Shown here: piece after piece, positions 23,792 to 33,179 of the stretch | Layout of the letters: the number at the start of each line of letters is the position of its first letter | How positions within the stretch are numbered: position 1 is the first letter of the stretch | Origin: JAEUJM01 sp044221555 | Lineage (GTDB): Bacteria; Actinomycetota; Acidimicrobiia; Acidimicrobiales; DATDAH01 | NCBI GenBank assembly: GCA_044221555.1 | Contig: JBGAOY010000003.1 | Location: 1 to 64,000, forward strand | Direction: 5' to 3' | Length of the DNA: 64,000 bases | Position numbers and translations under genes: made by a program | The notes under the pieces: generated by a model | What the model was told of the DNA's origin: nothing | Seen by the model: only the letters and a program-made list of their open reading frames with translations | The model's database searches: none

Positions 23792-24464
23792 CGTCGAACC
23801 GGTAGCCGACGCCCCGGACCGTGGTGATGAAGCGCGGCGACGTCGAGTCGTCCCCGATCTTGTCCCGGACCCGCATGATGGCCATGTCGACCAGTCTCGA
23901 ATCGCCGAGGTAGTCGTACCCCCAGACGAGCTGGAGGAGGTGCGTCCGGGAGAGCGCCTCGCCGGGACGGGTGGCCAGTTCGGTGAGCAGGCGGTACTCG
24001 GTCGAGGAGAGGTCGATCTCGTCGTCGTCCACGTAGACGCGGCACGCGCCGCTGTCTATCCGCAGGTTCCGAAACGACAGCACTGATGGCGTGACCAGCG
24101 AGGTGCGCCGCCGGAGTGCGGCCCTGACTCGGGCCACCATCTCGGCGGGCTCGAAGGGCTTGGTGATGTAGTCGTCCGCCCCGAGCTCGAGGCCGGCGAC
24201 GACGTCGGCGGTGTCGTCTCGTGCCGTGAGCATCACGATCGGCACCTGCGAGCGGACGCGCAGGCGGCGGCAGACCTCGAACCCGTCGAGCCCGGGCAGC
24301 ATCACGTCGAGGAGGACCGCCCCGTAGTCGGTTGCCGAGGCCAGTTCGAGTGCTGCGGCGCCGTCGCCGACCGCGTCGACCTCGAGACCGGCTCGTCGGA
24401 GGAGCAGCTCCACGCCCTCTCGTACGGACCCGTCGTCTTCGACGAGGAGCACGCGATCAGCCAC
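23784..24464 (-). CDS. OmpR-family response regulator
   Basis: A 226-residue two-domain regulator starting at GTG 24464 (MADRVLLVEDDGSVREGVEL). The receiver has phosphoacceptor Asp53 (AVLLDVMLPGLDGFEV) and the Lys in DDYITKPFEPAEM. The winged-helix domain contains LTELATRPGEALSRTHLLQL, WGYDYLGDSRLVDMAIMRVR and VRGVGYRFDGA. It is the first gene of the two-gene operon with the kinase at 22388. The triple 20-bp repeat at 24655-24714, upstream of both this gene and the divergent small membrane protein, is a candidate target. Confidence 0.9.
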   Translation of the reverse strand: MADRVLLVEDDGSVREGVELLLRRAGLEVDAVGDGAAALELASATDYGAVLLDVMLPGLDGFEVCRRLRVRSQVPIVMLTARDDTADVVAGLELGADDYITKPFEPAEMVARVRAALRRRTSLVTPSVLSFRNLRIDSGACRVYVDDDEIDLSSTEYRLLTELATRPGEALSRTHLLQLVWGYDYLGDSRLVDMAIMRVRDKIGDDSTSPRFITTVRGVGYRFDGA

Positions 24465-24654
24465 GAGGCGCCTTGACGGTGAGGAGCGGCCGGACCCTCG
24501 ACGGGCCGATCCTGTGCCTGCACATGTGTCATGAGTATGCCAGTGGCCCTGTAACGAACACGTCACGCCTGTCGCACGGCAGCAACGGCCGGGCTGATCG
24601 ATTCGAGGGGGGTCGCCGACACGGGGCCCGCATCGCCGGTGCTGGTCACCCTGT

Positions 24655-24714
24655 TGATCGTTACCCACGTGTGCTGATCGTTCCCCACGTGTGCTGATCG
24701 TTACCCAGGTGTGA
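24655..24714. repeat. Three tandem 20-bp repeats in a 333-bp intergenic region
   Basis: The unit TGATCGTTACCCACGTGTGC occurs at 24655-24674, 24675-24694 (one change) and 24695-24714 (two or three changes). The 20-bp period puts each copy on the same face of the helix. It lies between the response regulator and the divergent small membrane protein, in a gap (24465-24797) with no other feature I can name. Direct repeats at this spacing are typical binding sites for OmpR-type regulators. Confidence 0.7.
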
Positions 24715-24797
24715 CGTGAGACGCGCCCGATCCGGGGAAAGATGGTCGGACGGGCGCGAAGCGGCCGCCGGCAACCGTCCACGAAAGGCGCCACGCC

Positions 24798-25142
24798 ATG
24801 ACCAGTGAGCAACGGGACGCCACGTCCTACACGACGCCGGTGGAGGTTCAACGAGAACAACTCGAGCGTGCCACCGGATCATGGCCCGCCCGACTCGGGA
24901 TCGAAGAGGGCGCAGGGCTCCTCATCGGGGCGCTCATCGGCGCCATCGCCGGCGGGGCCTTGGCACTGATCCTCTCCCCAGGCGCCATCGTGGGGATGCT
25001 CTGCACCGTGGCCGGCCTGTGCCTCGGCGCAGGCCTTGGAGGATGGGGGTTCGGCCGGCGTGCCCGCCGAGCCCGGGCCGAGTTCGCCGACCTCCGCCGT
25101 CGCGCTCGGAAAGAGCCTCCGATCAGCCCGGAGGTTGACTAG
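24798..25142 (+). CDS. Small membrane protein with a glycine-zipper hairpin
   Basis: A 114-residue protein starting at ATG 24798. A polar N-terminus of about 38 residues is followed by two hydrophobic helices rich in small residues (GAGLLIGALIGAIAGGALAL, then IVGMLCTVAGLCLGAGLGGW). A basic C-terminus follows (FGRRARRARAEFADLRRRAR). Glycine-zipper patterns (GxxxGxxxG) support tight helix packing or oligomers. There is no named family. It sits divergent from a two-component system, behind three tandem 20-bp repeats, so it is probably part of that system's regulon. Envelope stress is a plausible but unproven theme. Confidence 0.7.
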   Translation: MTSEQRDATSYTTPVEVQREQLERATGSWPARLGIEEGAGLLIGALIGAIAGGALALILSPGAIVGMLCTVAGLCLGAGLGGWGFGRRARRARAEFADLRRRARKEPPISPEVD

Positions 25143-25277
25143 CAGGCAGGCTTGACGAGCGGGCTGGTCAGCGTTGGCGTTCCGCCGCCCCGGGTCGTCC
25201 CGTTCGACTGGCCCGACGGCCACGTCGTGGACGTCGACCGCTTCGCCGGCCGGACCGGCGGGAGCGCGGGGCGCGGG

Positions 25278-28200
25278 TCAAGCGGGCCGGGCCGTCGCAG
25301 CCTCGACGGCGAAGCTGGACCAGAGCGCCGCGTACGTGCCGTCGAGGGCGAGGAGCTCGTCGTGGGTGCCCTGCTCGACGACCCGGCCGCCGTCGACGAC
25401 GAGGATGCGGTCGGCGCTGCGAGCAGTCGGCAGGCGGTGGGCGACCAGCAGCGTCGTGCGGCCGGCGGCGACGGCACCCATCGCTCGCTGCACGCGGGCC
25501 TCGCTGGCGAGGTCGAGGTTCGACGTGGCCTCGTCGAGCAGGAGGATGGCGGGGTCGACGAGGCGGGCGCGGGCGAGGGCGATGAGCTGGCGCTGCCCCG
25601 CGGAGAGGCTGCGACCCCGCTCGGTCACCTCGGTGAGGAAGCCGTGGGGGAGCGAGGCGACGAGGTCGAGTGCGCCGACGGCGCGGGTGGCGGCCTCGAT
25701 CGCCTCGTCGGTGGCGTCGGGGCGCCCGTAGGCGATGTTGGCCCGGACCGTGCCGGTGAAGAGGAACGCCTCCTGGGGGACGATGCCGAGGTGGCGCCGG
25801 AAGGTGCCGAGGTCGAGGTCGCGCAGGTCGTGGCCGTCGACCGTGACCCGACCCTCGCTCGGGTCGTAGAACCGGGCGACGAGCTTGACCAGGGTGGACT
25901 TGCCGGCGCCGGTCTCCCCGACGAGGGCCACGGTCTCGCCGGGGCGGATGTCGAGGTCCACGCCGGTGAGGGCCTCGGCGCCGGCCGTGCCCGCGTACCG
26001 GAAGCGCACGCCCTCGAACCGGATGGCGCCGCTGAGCGCCGCCAGTTGCATCGGATGCTCGGCCTCGGGCGTGGTGGTCGGCGTGGCCATGAGCTCGTCG
26101 ATCTTCTCCATGGACGCGCCCGCCTGCTGCCAGGTGTCGAACACGGCCGACAGCTGCTGGATCGGCGCGAAGAACTGGTCGAGGTAGAGCAGGAACGCGA
26201 TGAGCACGCCGGTGGTGATCGCGCCCGCCTGCACCAGGTGGGCGCCCACGCCGAGGACGACGGCGGCGGCGACGTCGGCGAGGAACAGCACGAAGGGGAA
26301 GTAGAGCGCGATCAGGCGCTGCGCGGTGGTCCGGTCCGACAAGTACCGGCCGTTGAGCGACCGGAAGCCGTCGATGTTCCTGCCCTCGCGGGAGTAGGCC
26401 TGGGCCACCCGCACGCCCGACAGACTCTCCTGCAGGTTGGCGTTGACGGTGGCGATCGAGTCGCGCGCCCGCTGGTAGGCCCGGCTCGACAGGCGGCGGT
26501 ACCACCAGGTGGCCAGGGCCAGCGGGGGCAGCACCGTGGCGGCGGCGAGGGCCAGGGTGGGTGACAGGAAGACGAGGAAGACGAAGACGCCCACGCAGGT
26601 GAAGGCGCTGACGATGGCGTTGATGAGGCCCTGCTGGAGGAGCGTCGACAGCGACTCCACGTCGGTGGTCATCCTGGTCATCACCCGGCCGCCGAGCTCG
26701 CGGTCGTAGAAGTCGAGGGCGAGCCGCTGGAGGTGGCTGAAGATCCGGATCCGCAGCGCGTAGAGCAGCCGCTCGGCAGTGCGACCGGTGACCAGCGTGT
26801 AGAGGTACGTGAACAGCCAGTCGGCGAGGGCGACGACCAGGAACGCCGCCGACGCCACCCACAGCGCGTGCAGGTCGCCGGCGTCCACGCCGGCGTCGAT
26901 GCCGCGTCGCACGAGCAACGGCCCCATCAGCGTGATCACGGTGTCGATCGCCACCAGCGCGAGGCCGATCCCGAGGGCGCGCCGGTAGGGGGCGATGAAG
27001 CGCCGGAGGCTGAACGAGCTCGCATCGGCGGCCGCCTCGGCCCCGACGTCGACGCGTGGGTCCGAATCGGCCGGCGGCAGCTCGTCGAGGGCGGCGAGCA
27101 GCTCGGGGGTGGGGGCCAGCGCTGCGCCCATCCCCCCGCCGGGCCCACCGCCGCCGCCGGGCGCGAAGCGGGGCGGCCCGGTGGCGGTGGCGGACGCTCG
27201 CGGCCCCTCGGCGTCGACCTCCCCGTAGGGCCAGAGGTGGGCTCGGTCGGCCGGCTCGGCCGCTCGCTCGAGCGCGCGCTGCTCGAGCACCTCCTCGAGG
27301 GTCGCGTCCTCCGGGCCGGCCAGCAGATCCCGGTAGCGCTCGGACCGGGCGAGGAGCTCCTCGTGCGAGCCCTGGTCGACGACGCGCCCGCCGTCGACGA
27401 GCACGATGCGGTCGGCGAGGCGGAGCGTGGAGCGGCGGTGGGCGACGAGCAGGGTGGTCCGGCCGGCCATCACGTGGCGGAGGGCGGCGTGGATCTCCTC
27501 CTCGGTGGTCGAGTCGATCGACGAGGTGGCGTCGTCGAGGATGAGGATCCGCGGATCGGTGATGATCGCCCGGGCCAGGGCGATGCGCTGGCGCTGGCCG
27601 CCCGACAGGGTCAGGCCGCGCTCGCCGACCACGGCGTCGTACCCGTCGGGCAGTGCCTCGATGAACCCGTCGGCCTCGGCGACGCGGGCGGCCCGCCGGA
27701 CCTCCTCTTCGGTGGCGTCGGGGCGGCCGTAGGCGATGTTGGCCCGAACGGTGTCGGAGAAGAGGAACGACTCCTCGAAGACGACGCCGACCTGGCCGCG
27801 CAGCGAGTCGAACGTGACGTCGCGGACGTCGATGCCGTCGATCGTGACCGTGCCGGCGGCGACGTCGTAGAAGCGTGGCAGCAGCAGGGCGACGGTGGAC
27901 TTCCCCGAGCCGCTGCCGCCGACGAGGGCGACCGTCTCGCCGGGCGCGACGTGGAGGGTGAACCCGTCGAGGACCGGCTCCGTCGTCGTGTAGCCGAACC
28001 GGACGTCGTCGAAGCGGACGTCACCGAGGGCCGGTGGCAGCTCGGTGGCGTCGTCGTGCTCGGCGACGATGGGGTTGGCGTCGAGGACGTCGAGGAGCCG
28101 CTCGGCGCCGGCGCGCGCCTGCTGGCTGACGGCCATGAGCATGGCGAACATCCGCACCGGGGCGACCATCTGGACCAGGTAGCTGGAGAAGGCGACGAAG

Positions 28201-29081
28201 GTTCCGAGCGTGATGTGGCCCTCGATGGCGAGCCACCCGCCGAAGGCCAGCACCGCCACCTGGGCGAGCACGGGGATCACGGAGAGCGCCGGTGTGTAGC
28301 GGGCCTGCAGGCCGACGAGCCGGGCGCGGGAGCGGTAGAGGTCGGCGCCGACGTCGGCGAGGTGGTGCAGCTCCCGGTCCTCCTGCCCGAAGCCCTTCAC
28401 GACCCGGACCCCGGTGACGGCTTCGTCGACCACGCCGGCCACCTCGCCGGCGCGCTGCTGGGCGTCCCACGACGCCGGGAACACGGTCGTGCGCAGGCGC
28501 AGCGCGACGACGAGCATGCACGGCGCCGCGACGAGCGCGACGAGCGTGAGCGGCGGGGACAACCAGAGCATCACGCACAGCGACAGCACGAACAGCACGA
28601 CGTTGCCGAGCATGATCGGCAGCAGCGCGAGGAGCGACTGCATCATCGCCACGTCGCTGGAGGCGCGGGACACGAGCTGGCCGGTCTGGAGCTTGTCGTG
28701 GGTGCCGAAGTCGAGGCGCTGGAGGCGCTCGTAGACCGCGTTGCGCAGGTCGAACTGCACGTCGAGGCTCACCCGGCCGCCGTAGAAGCGCCGGACGTAC
28801 GCGGCGGCGAAGCTGAACACGCCGCAGAGCACGAGGAGGACGAGCCACGGTGCGATCGGCTGGTCCTGCGGGTCGGTCAGGTCGTCGATGACCGCCCTCG
28901 AGATGAGCGGGGTGACCACGCCCACCGCCTGCCCGGCGACCGCCATCCCGAAGGCCAGGCCCACGTCCCGCCGGTGGGCGAAGAGGAACGGGGCGAGGCG
29001 GCGGACCCAGCCCCCCGCCTCGGGTGGGCGCGGCTCGGGCGTGGGCCGCGCCTCGGGGGAACGACGGCGCATGACCCTCAT
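25278..29081 (-). CDS. Fused two-half ABC exporter with an asymmetric first ATPase site
   Basis: A 1267-residue type IV ABC exporter containing two complete halves (TMD-NBD-TMD-NBD), joined by a Gly/Pro-rich linker near residue 640-670. NBD1 has Walker A GGSGSGKS (about 385), signature LSGGQ, and Walker B RILILDDATSSID, where Asp replaces the catalytic Glu. Its Q-loop reads VFEESFLF, with Glu for Gln. NBD2 has GETGAGKS (about 1055), PQEAFLF, signature LSAGQ and the normal ILLLDEATSNLD. One degenerate and one consensus site is the hallmark of heterodimeric exporters such as TM287/288, here in one chain. It probably exports lipids, drugs or peptides. It is divergent from the SARP-type regulator at 29189. 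Confidence 0.92.
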   Translation of the reverse strand: MRVMRRRSPEARPTPEPRPPEAGGWVRRLAPFLFAHRRDVGLAFGMAVAGQAVGVVTPLISRAVIDDLTDPQDQPIAPWLVLLVLCGVFSFAAAYVRRFYGGRVSLDVQFDLRNAVYERLQRLDFGTHDKLQTGQLVSRASSDVAMMQSLLALLPIMLGNVVLFVLSLCVMLWLSPPLTLVALVAAPCMLVVALRLRTTVFPASWDAQQRAGEVAGVVDEAVTGVRVVKGFGQEDRELHHLADVGADLYRSRARLVGLQARYTPALSVIPVLAQVAVLAFGGWLAIEGHITLGTFVAFSSYLVQMVAPVRMFAMLMAVSQQARAGAERLLDVLDANPIVAEHDDATELPPALGDVRFDDVRFGYTTTEPVLDGFTLHVAPGETVALVGGSGSGKSTVALLLPRFYDVAAGTVTIDGIDVRDVTFDSLRGQVGVVFEESFLFSDTVRANIAYGRPDATEEEVRRAARVAEADGFIEALPDGYDAVVGERGLTLSGGQRQRIALARAIITDPRILILDDATSSIDSTTEEEIHAALRHVMAGRTTLLVAHRRSTLRLADRIVLVDGGRVVDQGSHEELLARSERYRDLLAGPEDATLEEVLEQRALERAAEPADRAHLWPYGEVDAEGPRASATATGPPRFAPGGGGGPGGGMGAALAPTPELLAALDELPPADSDPRVDVGAEAAADASSFSLRRFIAPYRRALGIGLALVAIDTVITLMGPLLVRRGIDAGVDAGDLHALWVASAAFLVVALADWLFTYLYTLVTGRTAERLLYALRIRIFSHLQRLALDFYDRELGGRVMTRMTTDVESLSTLLQQGLINAIVSAFTCVGVFVFLVFLSPTLALAAATVLPPLALATWWYRRLSSRAYQRARDSIATVNANLQESLSGVRVAQAYSREGRNIDGFRSLNGRYLSDRTTAQRLIALYFPFVLFLADVAAAVVLGVGAHLVQAGAITTGVLIAFLLYLDQFFAPIQQLSAVFDTWQQAGASMEKIDELMATPTTTPEAEHPMQLAALSGAIRFEGVRFRYAGTAGAEALTGVDLDIRPGETVALVGETGAGKSTLVKLVARFYDPSEGRVTVDGHDLRDLDLGTFRRHLGIVPQEAFLFTGTVRANIAYGRPDATDEAIEAATRAVGALDLVASLPHGFLTEVTERGRSLSAGQRQLIALARARLVDPAILLLDEATSNLDLASEARVQRAMGAVAAGRTTLLVAHRLPTARSADRILVVDGGRVVEQGTHDELLALDGTYAALWSSFAVEAATARPA

Positions 29082-29188
29082 GAGGCTAGAGGTGACGACC
29101 CGGGGTGGGGCTCACCGGGCCACGTGTCGACGGCGTGCGCGCTCGTCTCGCCCGACAGCGGGAGGCCGACCCGCAGTAGCGTTCGGGC

Positions 29189-32152
29189 GTGGAGGTGCGC
29201 CTGGTCGGGGCGGTCGAGCTGGTGACGGATCGTTCGACCTGCACCGTGTCGGCGCCGCAGCTGTGCGGTCTCGTCGCCGTGCTGGCGCTCCGGGCGGGAT
29301 CCACCGTCTCGGCCGCCCGTCTGGCCGAGGCCGTGTGGGGCGATCGCGCCCCGTCGCCGAACGCGTTGCAGGTGGCGATCGCCAAGCTCCGGCGCCTGTT
29401 GGCCGACCTCGACGAGCCCGACGCGGTGCTGACCCGCCCGGGCGGGTACGAGCTCCGGGTCGAACCGGAGCGAGTCGACGTGCTCCGGTTCGAGGCGACC
29501 CTCGAGCGGGCGCGACAGCTGTCGACCGACTGGGCGGCGGTGATCCGCGTCCTCGGGGTGGCGCTCGCCGACTGGGCCGGTGAACCGCTCGCCGGGGTGC
29601 CGGACACCCCGTCACTCGCGGCTGAGCGCACCCGACTCGACGAGCTGCACCGGGTCGCCCTCGAGGACCTCGCTCACGCCCGGATCGAGCTCGGCGAGTA
29701 CGCGCGGGTGGTGCCCGACCTGGAGGTGCTCGTGGCCGAGGAGCCGCTCCGGGAGCGCCGATGGGCCCTGTTGATGCGCGCCCTGTACGGGTCGGGGCGC
29801 CAGGCCGACGCCCTCGAGGTGTACCAACGCGCCCGCACCGCGCTGGTCGAGGCGGTCGGGTCCGAACCGGGTTCGGAGCTGCGGGCGCTGTACGAGGCCG
29901 CCCTCCACCAGGACGACTCGCTCGCTCCGGTGGTTCCCGCCGCCGCACCCATGGAGGGCGACGCCGTCGGCGCAGCTTTCCGTCGGCGGGGCAACCTCCG
30001 CCACCCGGTCGAGGAGCGCATCGGCCGATCGCACGAGCTCGCGGCGTTGCTCGAGCTGGTCGGCACGCGCCGGCTCGTCACGATCGTGGGTCCGGGCGGC
30101 GTCGGCAAGACCCGACTCGCCCTCGAGATCGCGCAGGAGCAGGCGGACGCCACCCGCGATGGCGTCTGGTGGGTCGACCTCGCGCCGACGAGCGATCCGC
30201 GGCACGTGGTTCGAGCCGTGCAGGACGTGTTCGACCTCGGTGAGGCGGGCTCCGAACCCGGTTCGTCCCTCGACGCCGTCGCCGACGCCTTGGGCGACCG
30301 CGAGGTGCTCCTGGTGCTCGACAATTGCGAGCACGTGCTGAGCGAGGCCGCCGCGCTCGCGTCGGCGCTCGTGGCTCGCTGCCCGAACCTGCGGGTGCTG
30401 GCGACGAGTCGGGAGGCCCTGCGCATCGCGGGGGAGGCCGTCTTCGCCCTCGGGCCCCTCGATCCCGAGGCCGCGGCGGAGCTGTTCCGGGCCCGGGTCT
30501 TCGTGCCCATCGGCGGTGACCCGCTCGACCCGTTCGTGGTGGACGAGATCTGTCGAGCGCTCGACCACCTGCCGCTCGCCCTCGAGCTGGCCGCCGCTCG
30601 CACCCAGCACCTCCGGCTCGACGAGCTCCTGGAGCGGCTCGCCGATCGGCTCGGCGTGCTCAGTGAGGGCGCCCGCGACGCACCTGCCCGCCAACGCGGT
30701 CTGTCGGCGGTGGCCGAGTGGAGCTACGACCTGCTCGACGAGCCCGAGCGGCTCGTGTTCGAGCGGCTCTCGGTCTTCGCCGACGGCGCCTCGCTCGTCG
30801 CCGCCGAAGCCGTGTGCGCCGGCGGCGGCGTGCGCGCGGACGTGGTCGAGGACCTCGTGCGGCGACTGGTCGACAAGTCCCTCGTCATCGCCGACCGCGC
30901 CGGGCCCGTCACCCGCTACCGCATGTTGCAGACCCTCGCCGAATTCGCCTCCCGTCGCAGTGACGAGCGCGGCGAACGGGATGCGACGCGGCGGGCGCAC
31001 GCCGAGTGGGTGCGCGAGCTCGCCCGCACCGTCGGTTGGGGGGCCCGGGTCGCCGGCGACGTGGTCGCGACGATCCACCGCGAGGACACCGCGATCCGCG
31101 ACGCGCTGGCGTGGTCGTCGGCGAACGACGCCGACCTCGCGCTCGAGATCTGCGACGACCTGGCGGCCTACTGGTTCGGGGCGATGCGCGTCTCGGTCGG
31201 TTGGGAGCACATCCGCACCGCGATCGACGCCCCGGGGCCGCAGGACCCGGCCCGCCGGGCGTCGCTGCTGGCATGGGCGCTCGTGTTCGCCACCCTGACC
31301 CAGCAGACCGAGCTGGCCGACCGCGCCGCCGACGAGGCGTACGGGTACGAACGCGACCGCGGCGACCACGCACGACTCGGGCGGCTGTGCCTGCTGCGGG
31401 CCTTGGCGGCGGGCTATCGCCCCGACGGGGACCTCGAGCGTTGGGTGACCCAGGCCCGTGAGCACCTCAGCGCGGCCGGTGCGACCGGGCCCGTCGGGTA
31501 CCTGGAGTTCGCGGAGGGCGCGGGTCTCCTGGTCGCCGGCGCCATCGAGGTCGCCGCGGCGCGACTGCGCGGTGCCGTCGACACGATGCGGGCCGAGAAG
31601 GACCACCTGGGCCTGGTCCTGGCGGTCAGCCGCCTCGGCGAGCTCGCCTGGCGGATGGGCGACCTCGATCTCTTCGAGGACGCCCACGCCGAACTGCTCG
31701 AGCTCGGCCAGGCCAGCCGGACCCAGGGTGTCGTGACCGGGGCGACGGCCCGCCTCGCCGTGGCGCGTCTGCGCCAAGGCGACGTCGAGCGCGCGCAACA
31801 GCTCGCCCGCTCGGCGCTGGACGGGCTCAGCGACAGCTTCATGGCGGTCGTGAACGGCTACGCGTTCCATGCCGCCGGCCTCGTCGACCTCGAGTCCGGG
31901 CACGTCGCCGAGGGTCGATCCGAGCTGACGGCTGCGATCGAGGCGTTCGAACGTGGCGCCGGGACGGTCGGCGTCGGCCAGGCTGCGCTCTGCTGGGCGG
32001 AGATCGCTCGGTCGCACGCCGCCGCCGACGACCTCGCCGCGGCACGAGCGGCGGCGGGCTCCGCGAGCGCACTGGCTCTGGCGTCGGGCGATCCGTGGGT
32101 CCTCGAACGAGTTGCCGAAGTGGCCGGCGACCCGTCCGACGTCGTGACCTGA
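29189..32152 (+). CDS. AfsR/SARP-like regulator: wHTH-BTAD-NB-ARC-TPR
   Basis: A 987-residue regulator starting at GTG 29189 (MEVRLVGAVEL). The N-terminal winged helix contains LAEAVWGDRAPSPNALQVAI and LRRLLADL; the BTAD domain (about 95-245) contains RRWALLMRALYGSGRQADAL and GSEPGSELRALYEAALHQDD. An NB-ARC-type ATPase follows, with Walker A GPGGVGKT (301-308) and LLVLDNCEHVLSEA, then a TPR-like region to the end. AfsR/SARP proteins activate secondary-metabolite or export genes. It reads away from the fused ABC exporter and toward the hydrolase-MMPL pair (136-bp gap); either set may be its target. Confidence 0.88.
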   Translation: MEVRLVGAVELVTDRSTCTVSAPQLCGLVAVLALRAGSTVSAARLAEAVWGDRAPSPNALQVAIAKLRRLLADLDEPDAVLTRPGGYELRVEPERVDVLRFEATLERARQLSTDWAAVIRVLGVALADWAGEPLAGVPDTPSLAAERTRLDELHRVALEDLAHARIELGEYARVVPDLEVLVAEEPLRERRWALLMRALYGSGRQADALEVYQRARTALVEAVGSEPGSELRALYEAALHQDDSLAPVVPAAAPMEGDAVGAAFRRRGNLRHPVEERIGRSHELAALLELVGTRRLVTIVGPGGVGKTRLALEIAQEQADATRDGVWWVDLAPTSDPRHVVRAVQDVFDLGEAGSEPGSSLDAVADALGDREVLLVLDNCEHVLSEAAALASALVARCPNLRVLATSREALRIAGEAVFALGPLDPEAAAELFRARVFVPIGGDPLDPFVVDEICRALDHLPLALELAAARTQHLRLDELLERLADRLGVLSEGARDAPARQRGLSAVAEWSYDLLDEPERLVFERLSVFADGASLVAAEAVCAGGGVRADVVEDLVRRLVDKSLVIADRAGPVTRYRMLQTLAEFASRRSDERGERDATRRAHAEWVRELARTVGWGARVAGDVVATIHREDTAIRDALAWSSANDADLALEICDDLAAYWFGAMRVSVGWEHIRTAIDAPGPQDPARRASLLAWALVFATLTQQTELADRAADEAYGYERDRGDHARLGRLCLLRALAAGYRPDGDLERWVTQAREHLSAAGATGPVGYLEFAEGAGLLVAGAIEVAAARLRGAVDTMRAEKDHLGLVLAVSRLGELAWRMGDLDLFEDAHAELLELGQASRTQGVVTGATARLAVARLRQGDVERAQQLARSALDGLSDSFMAVVNGYAFHAAGLVDLESGHVAEGRSELTAAIEAFERGAGTVGVGQAALCWAEIARSHAAADDLAAARAAAGSASALALASGDPWVLERVAEVAGDPSDVVT

Positions 32153-32288
32153 CCGGTCACCGTCACCGTCACCCCGACGTCCCGAGGGATCGGACAGCAG
32201 CCGGTCAGCCGCTGGAAAGTCTGACTGTGGATCGTGGTCGACACCACGGCTCCCGTCCCGGGACCCGGATTCCAGAGAGGAAGCGACC

Positions 32289-33179
32289 ATGAGCATCCAC
32301 GACGTGCCCGGCGCCCGTCTGTACTACGAGACGATCGGCGACGGGCCCCCGCTGGTCCTGATCCCCGGCGGGAACGGGACCGCCCACATCTTCGGCCCAA
32401 TCGTGCAGCACCTCGCCGAGCACTACCGGGTGACCACCTACGACCGCCGCGGCTTCGCCCGCAGCCGACTCGACGGCGCCCAGGACTACGGGCGCCGTCT
32501 TCAGACGGACGCCGAGGACGCACTCGCGATGGTCGAGCTCGTCGCCGCCGAGCCCGCGTCCGTGTTCGGCCCGAGCTCGGGGGCGCTCGTCGGCCTCCAG
32601 GCGGTCACGAAGCATCCCGACCGGATCGACCGGGTCGTCGCCTACGAGCCGCCGGCGCTGAAGCAGTTGCCCGACGCGCGGCGCTGGCTCGACCTCTGCG
32701 ACGAGGTGTACGACCTCTACCAGCAGGCCGGCATCGCCCCTGCGCTCGACCGGTTCAACGAGCCGTTCTTCCCGCCGGAGGACGTCGCGTTCCTCGGCCT
32801 GCTCCGCGACGTCGGCATCCCCGAGGTGCGGGCCGCCGTCGAGCTCTGGTTCGAACAGGAGCTGCGCCAGTACACCTCCGTCGACCTCGACCTCGACGCG
32901 TTGCGGGCCCACGCCGACCGCGTCACCATCGCCGTGGGGCGCAGCTCCCGCGGCTTCCCGCTCCACGACATCGCCACGACCCTGGCCACGGCCCTCGGCC
33001 AGGAGCCGTCGGAGCTGCCGGGCGGTCACACCGGTTACGCCGGTCACGCCGCGGAATTCGCTCCGGCGCTGATGGGTCTGCTCGCGTCCTCGCCGGGCCC
33101 GGAGCCCGTCCAGCCGATCGGCGCGCCCCTCGGCCTCGTCGAGGCGGTCGCCGTGCAGGGCTCGAGGAGGACCCGATGA
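32289..33179 (+). CDS. Alpha/beta-hydrolase
   Basis: A 296-residue alpha/beta-hydrolase starting at ATG 32289 behind AGAGAGGAAG. The oxyanion region is LVLIPGGNGTAHIFGP, the nucleophile elbow is GPSSGA with Ser96, and a late His lies in LPGGHTGYAGH (about 245). The acid is probably an Asp between them. Related proteins hydrolyse esters, epoxides or lactones. Its stop overlaps the start of the MMPL transporter by 4 bp (ATGA), so a coupled hydrolysis-and-export or detoxification role is likely. Confidence 0.87.
   Translation: MSIHDVPGARLYYETIGDGPPLVLIPGGNGTAHIFGPIVQHLAEHYRVTTYDRRGFARSRLDGAQDYGRRLQTDAEDALAMVELVAAEPASVFGPSSGALVGLQAVTKHPDRIDRVVAYEPPALKQLPDARRWLDLCDEVYDLYQQAGIAPALDRFNEPFFPPEDVAFLGLLRDVGIPEVRAAVELWFEQELRQYTSVDLDLDALRAHADRVTIAVGRSSRGFPLHDIATTLATALGQEPSELPGGHTGYAGHAAEFAPALMGLLASSPGPEPVQPIGAPLGLVEAVAVQGSRRTR

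Noticed and set aside
24655..24714. CRISPR-like array or replication iterons
   Set aside because: The units are directly adjacent without spacers and there are only three; no cas or replication gene is nearby.
26733..29225. 830-codon rightward open frame
   Set aside because: Antisense to the ABC exporter; composed of Asp/Glu/Gly/Arg repeats, as expected for the complement of that gene.
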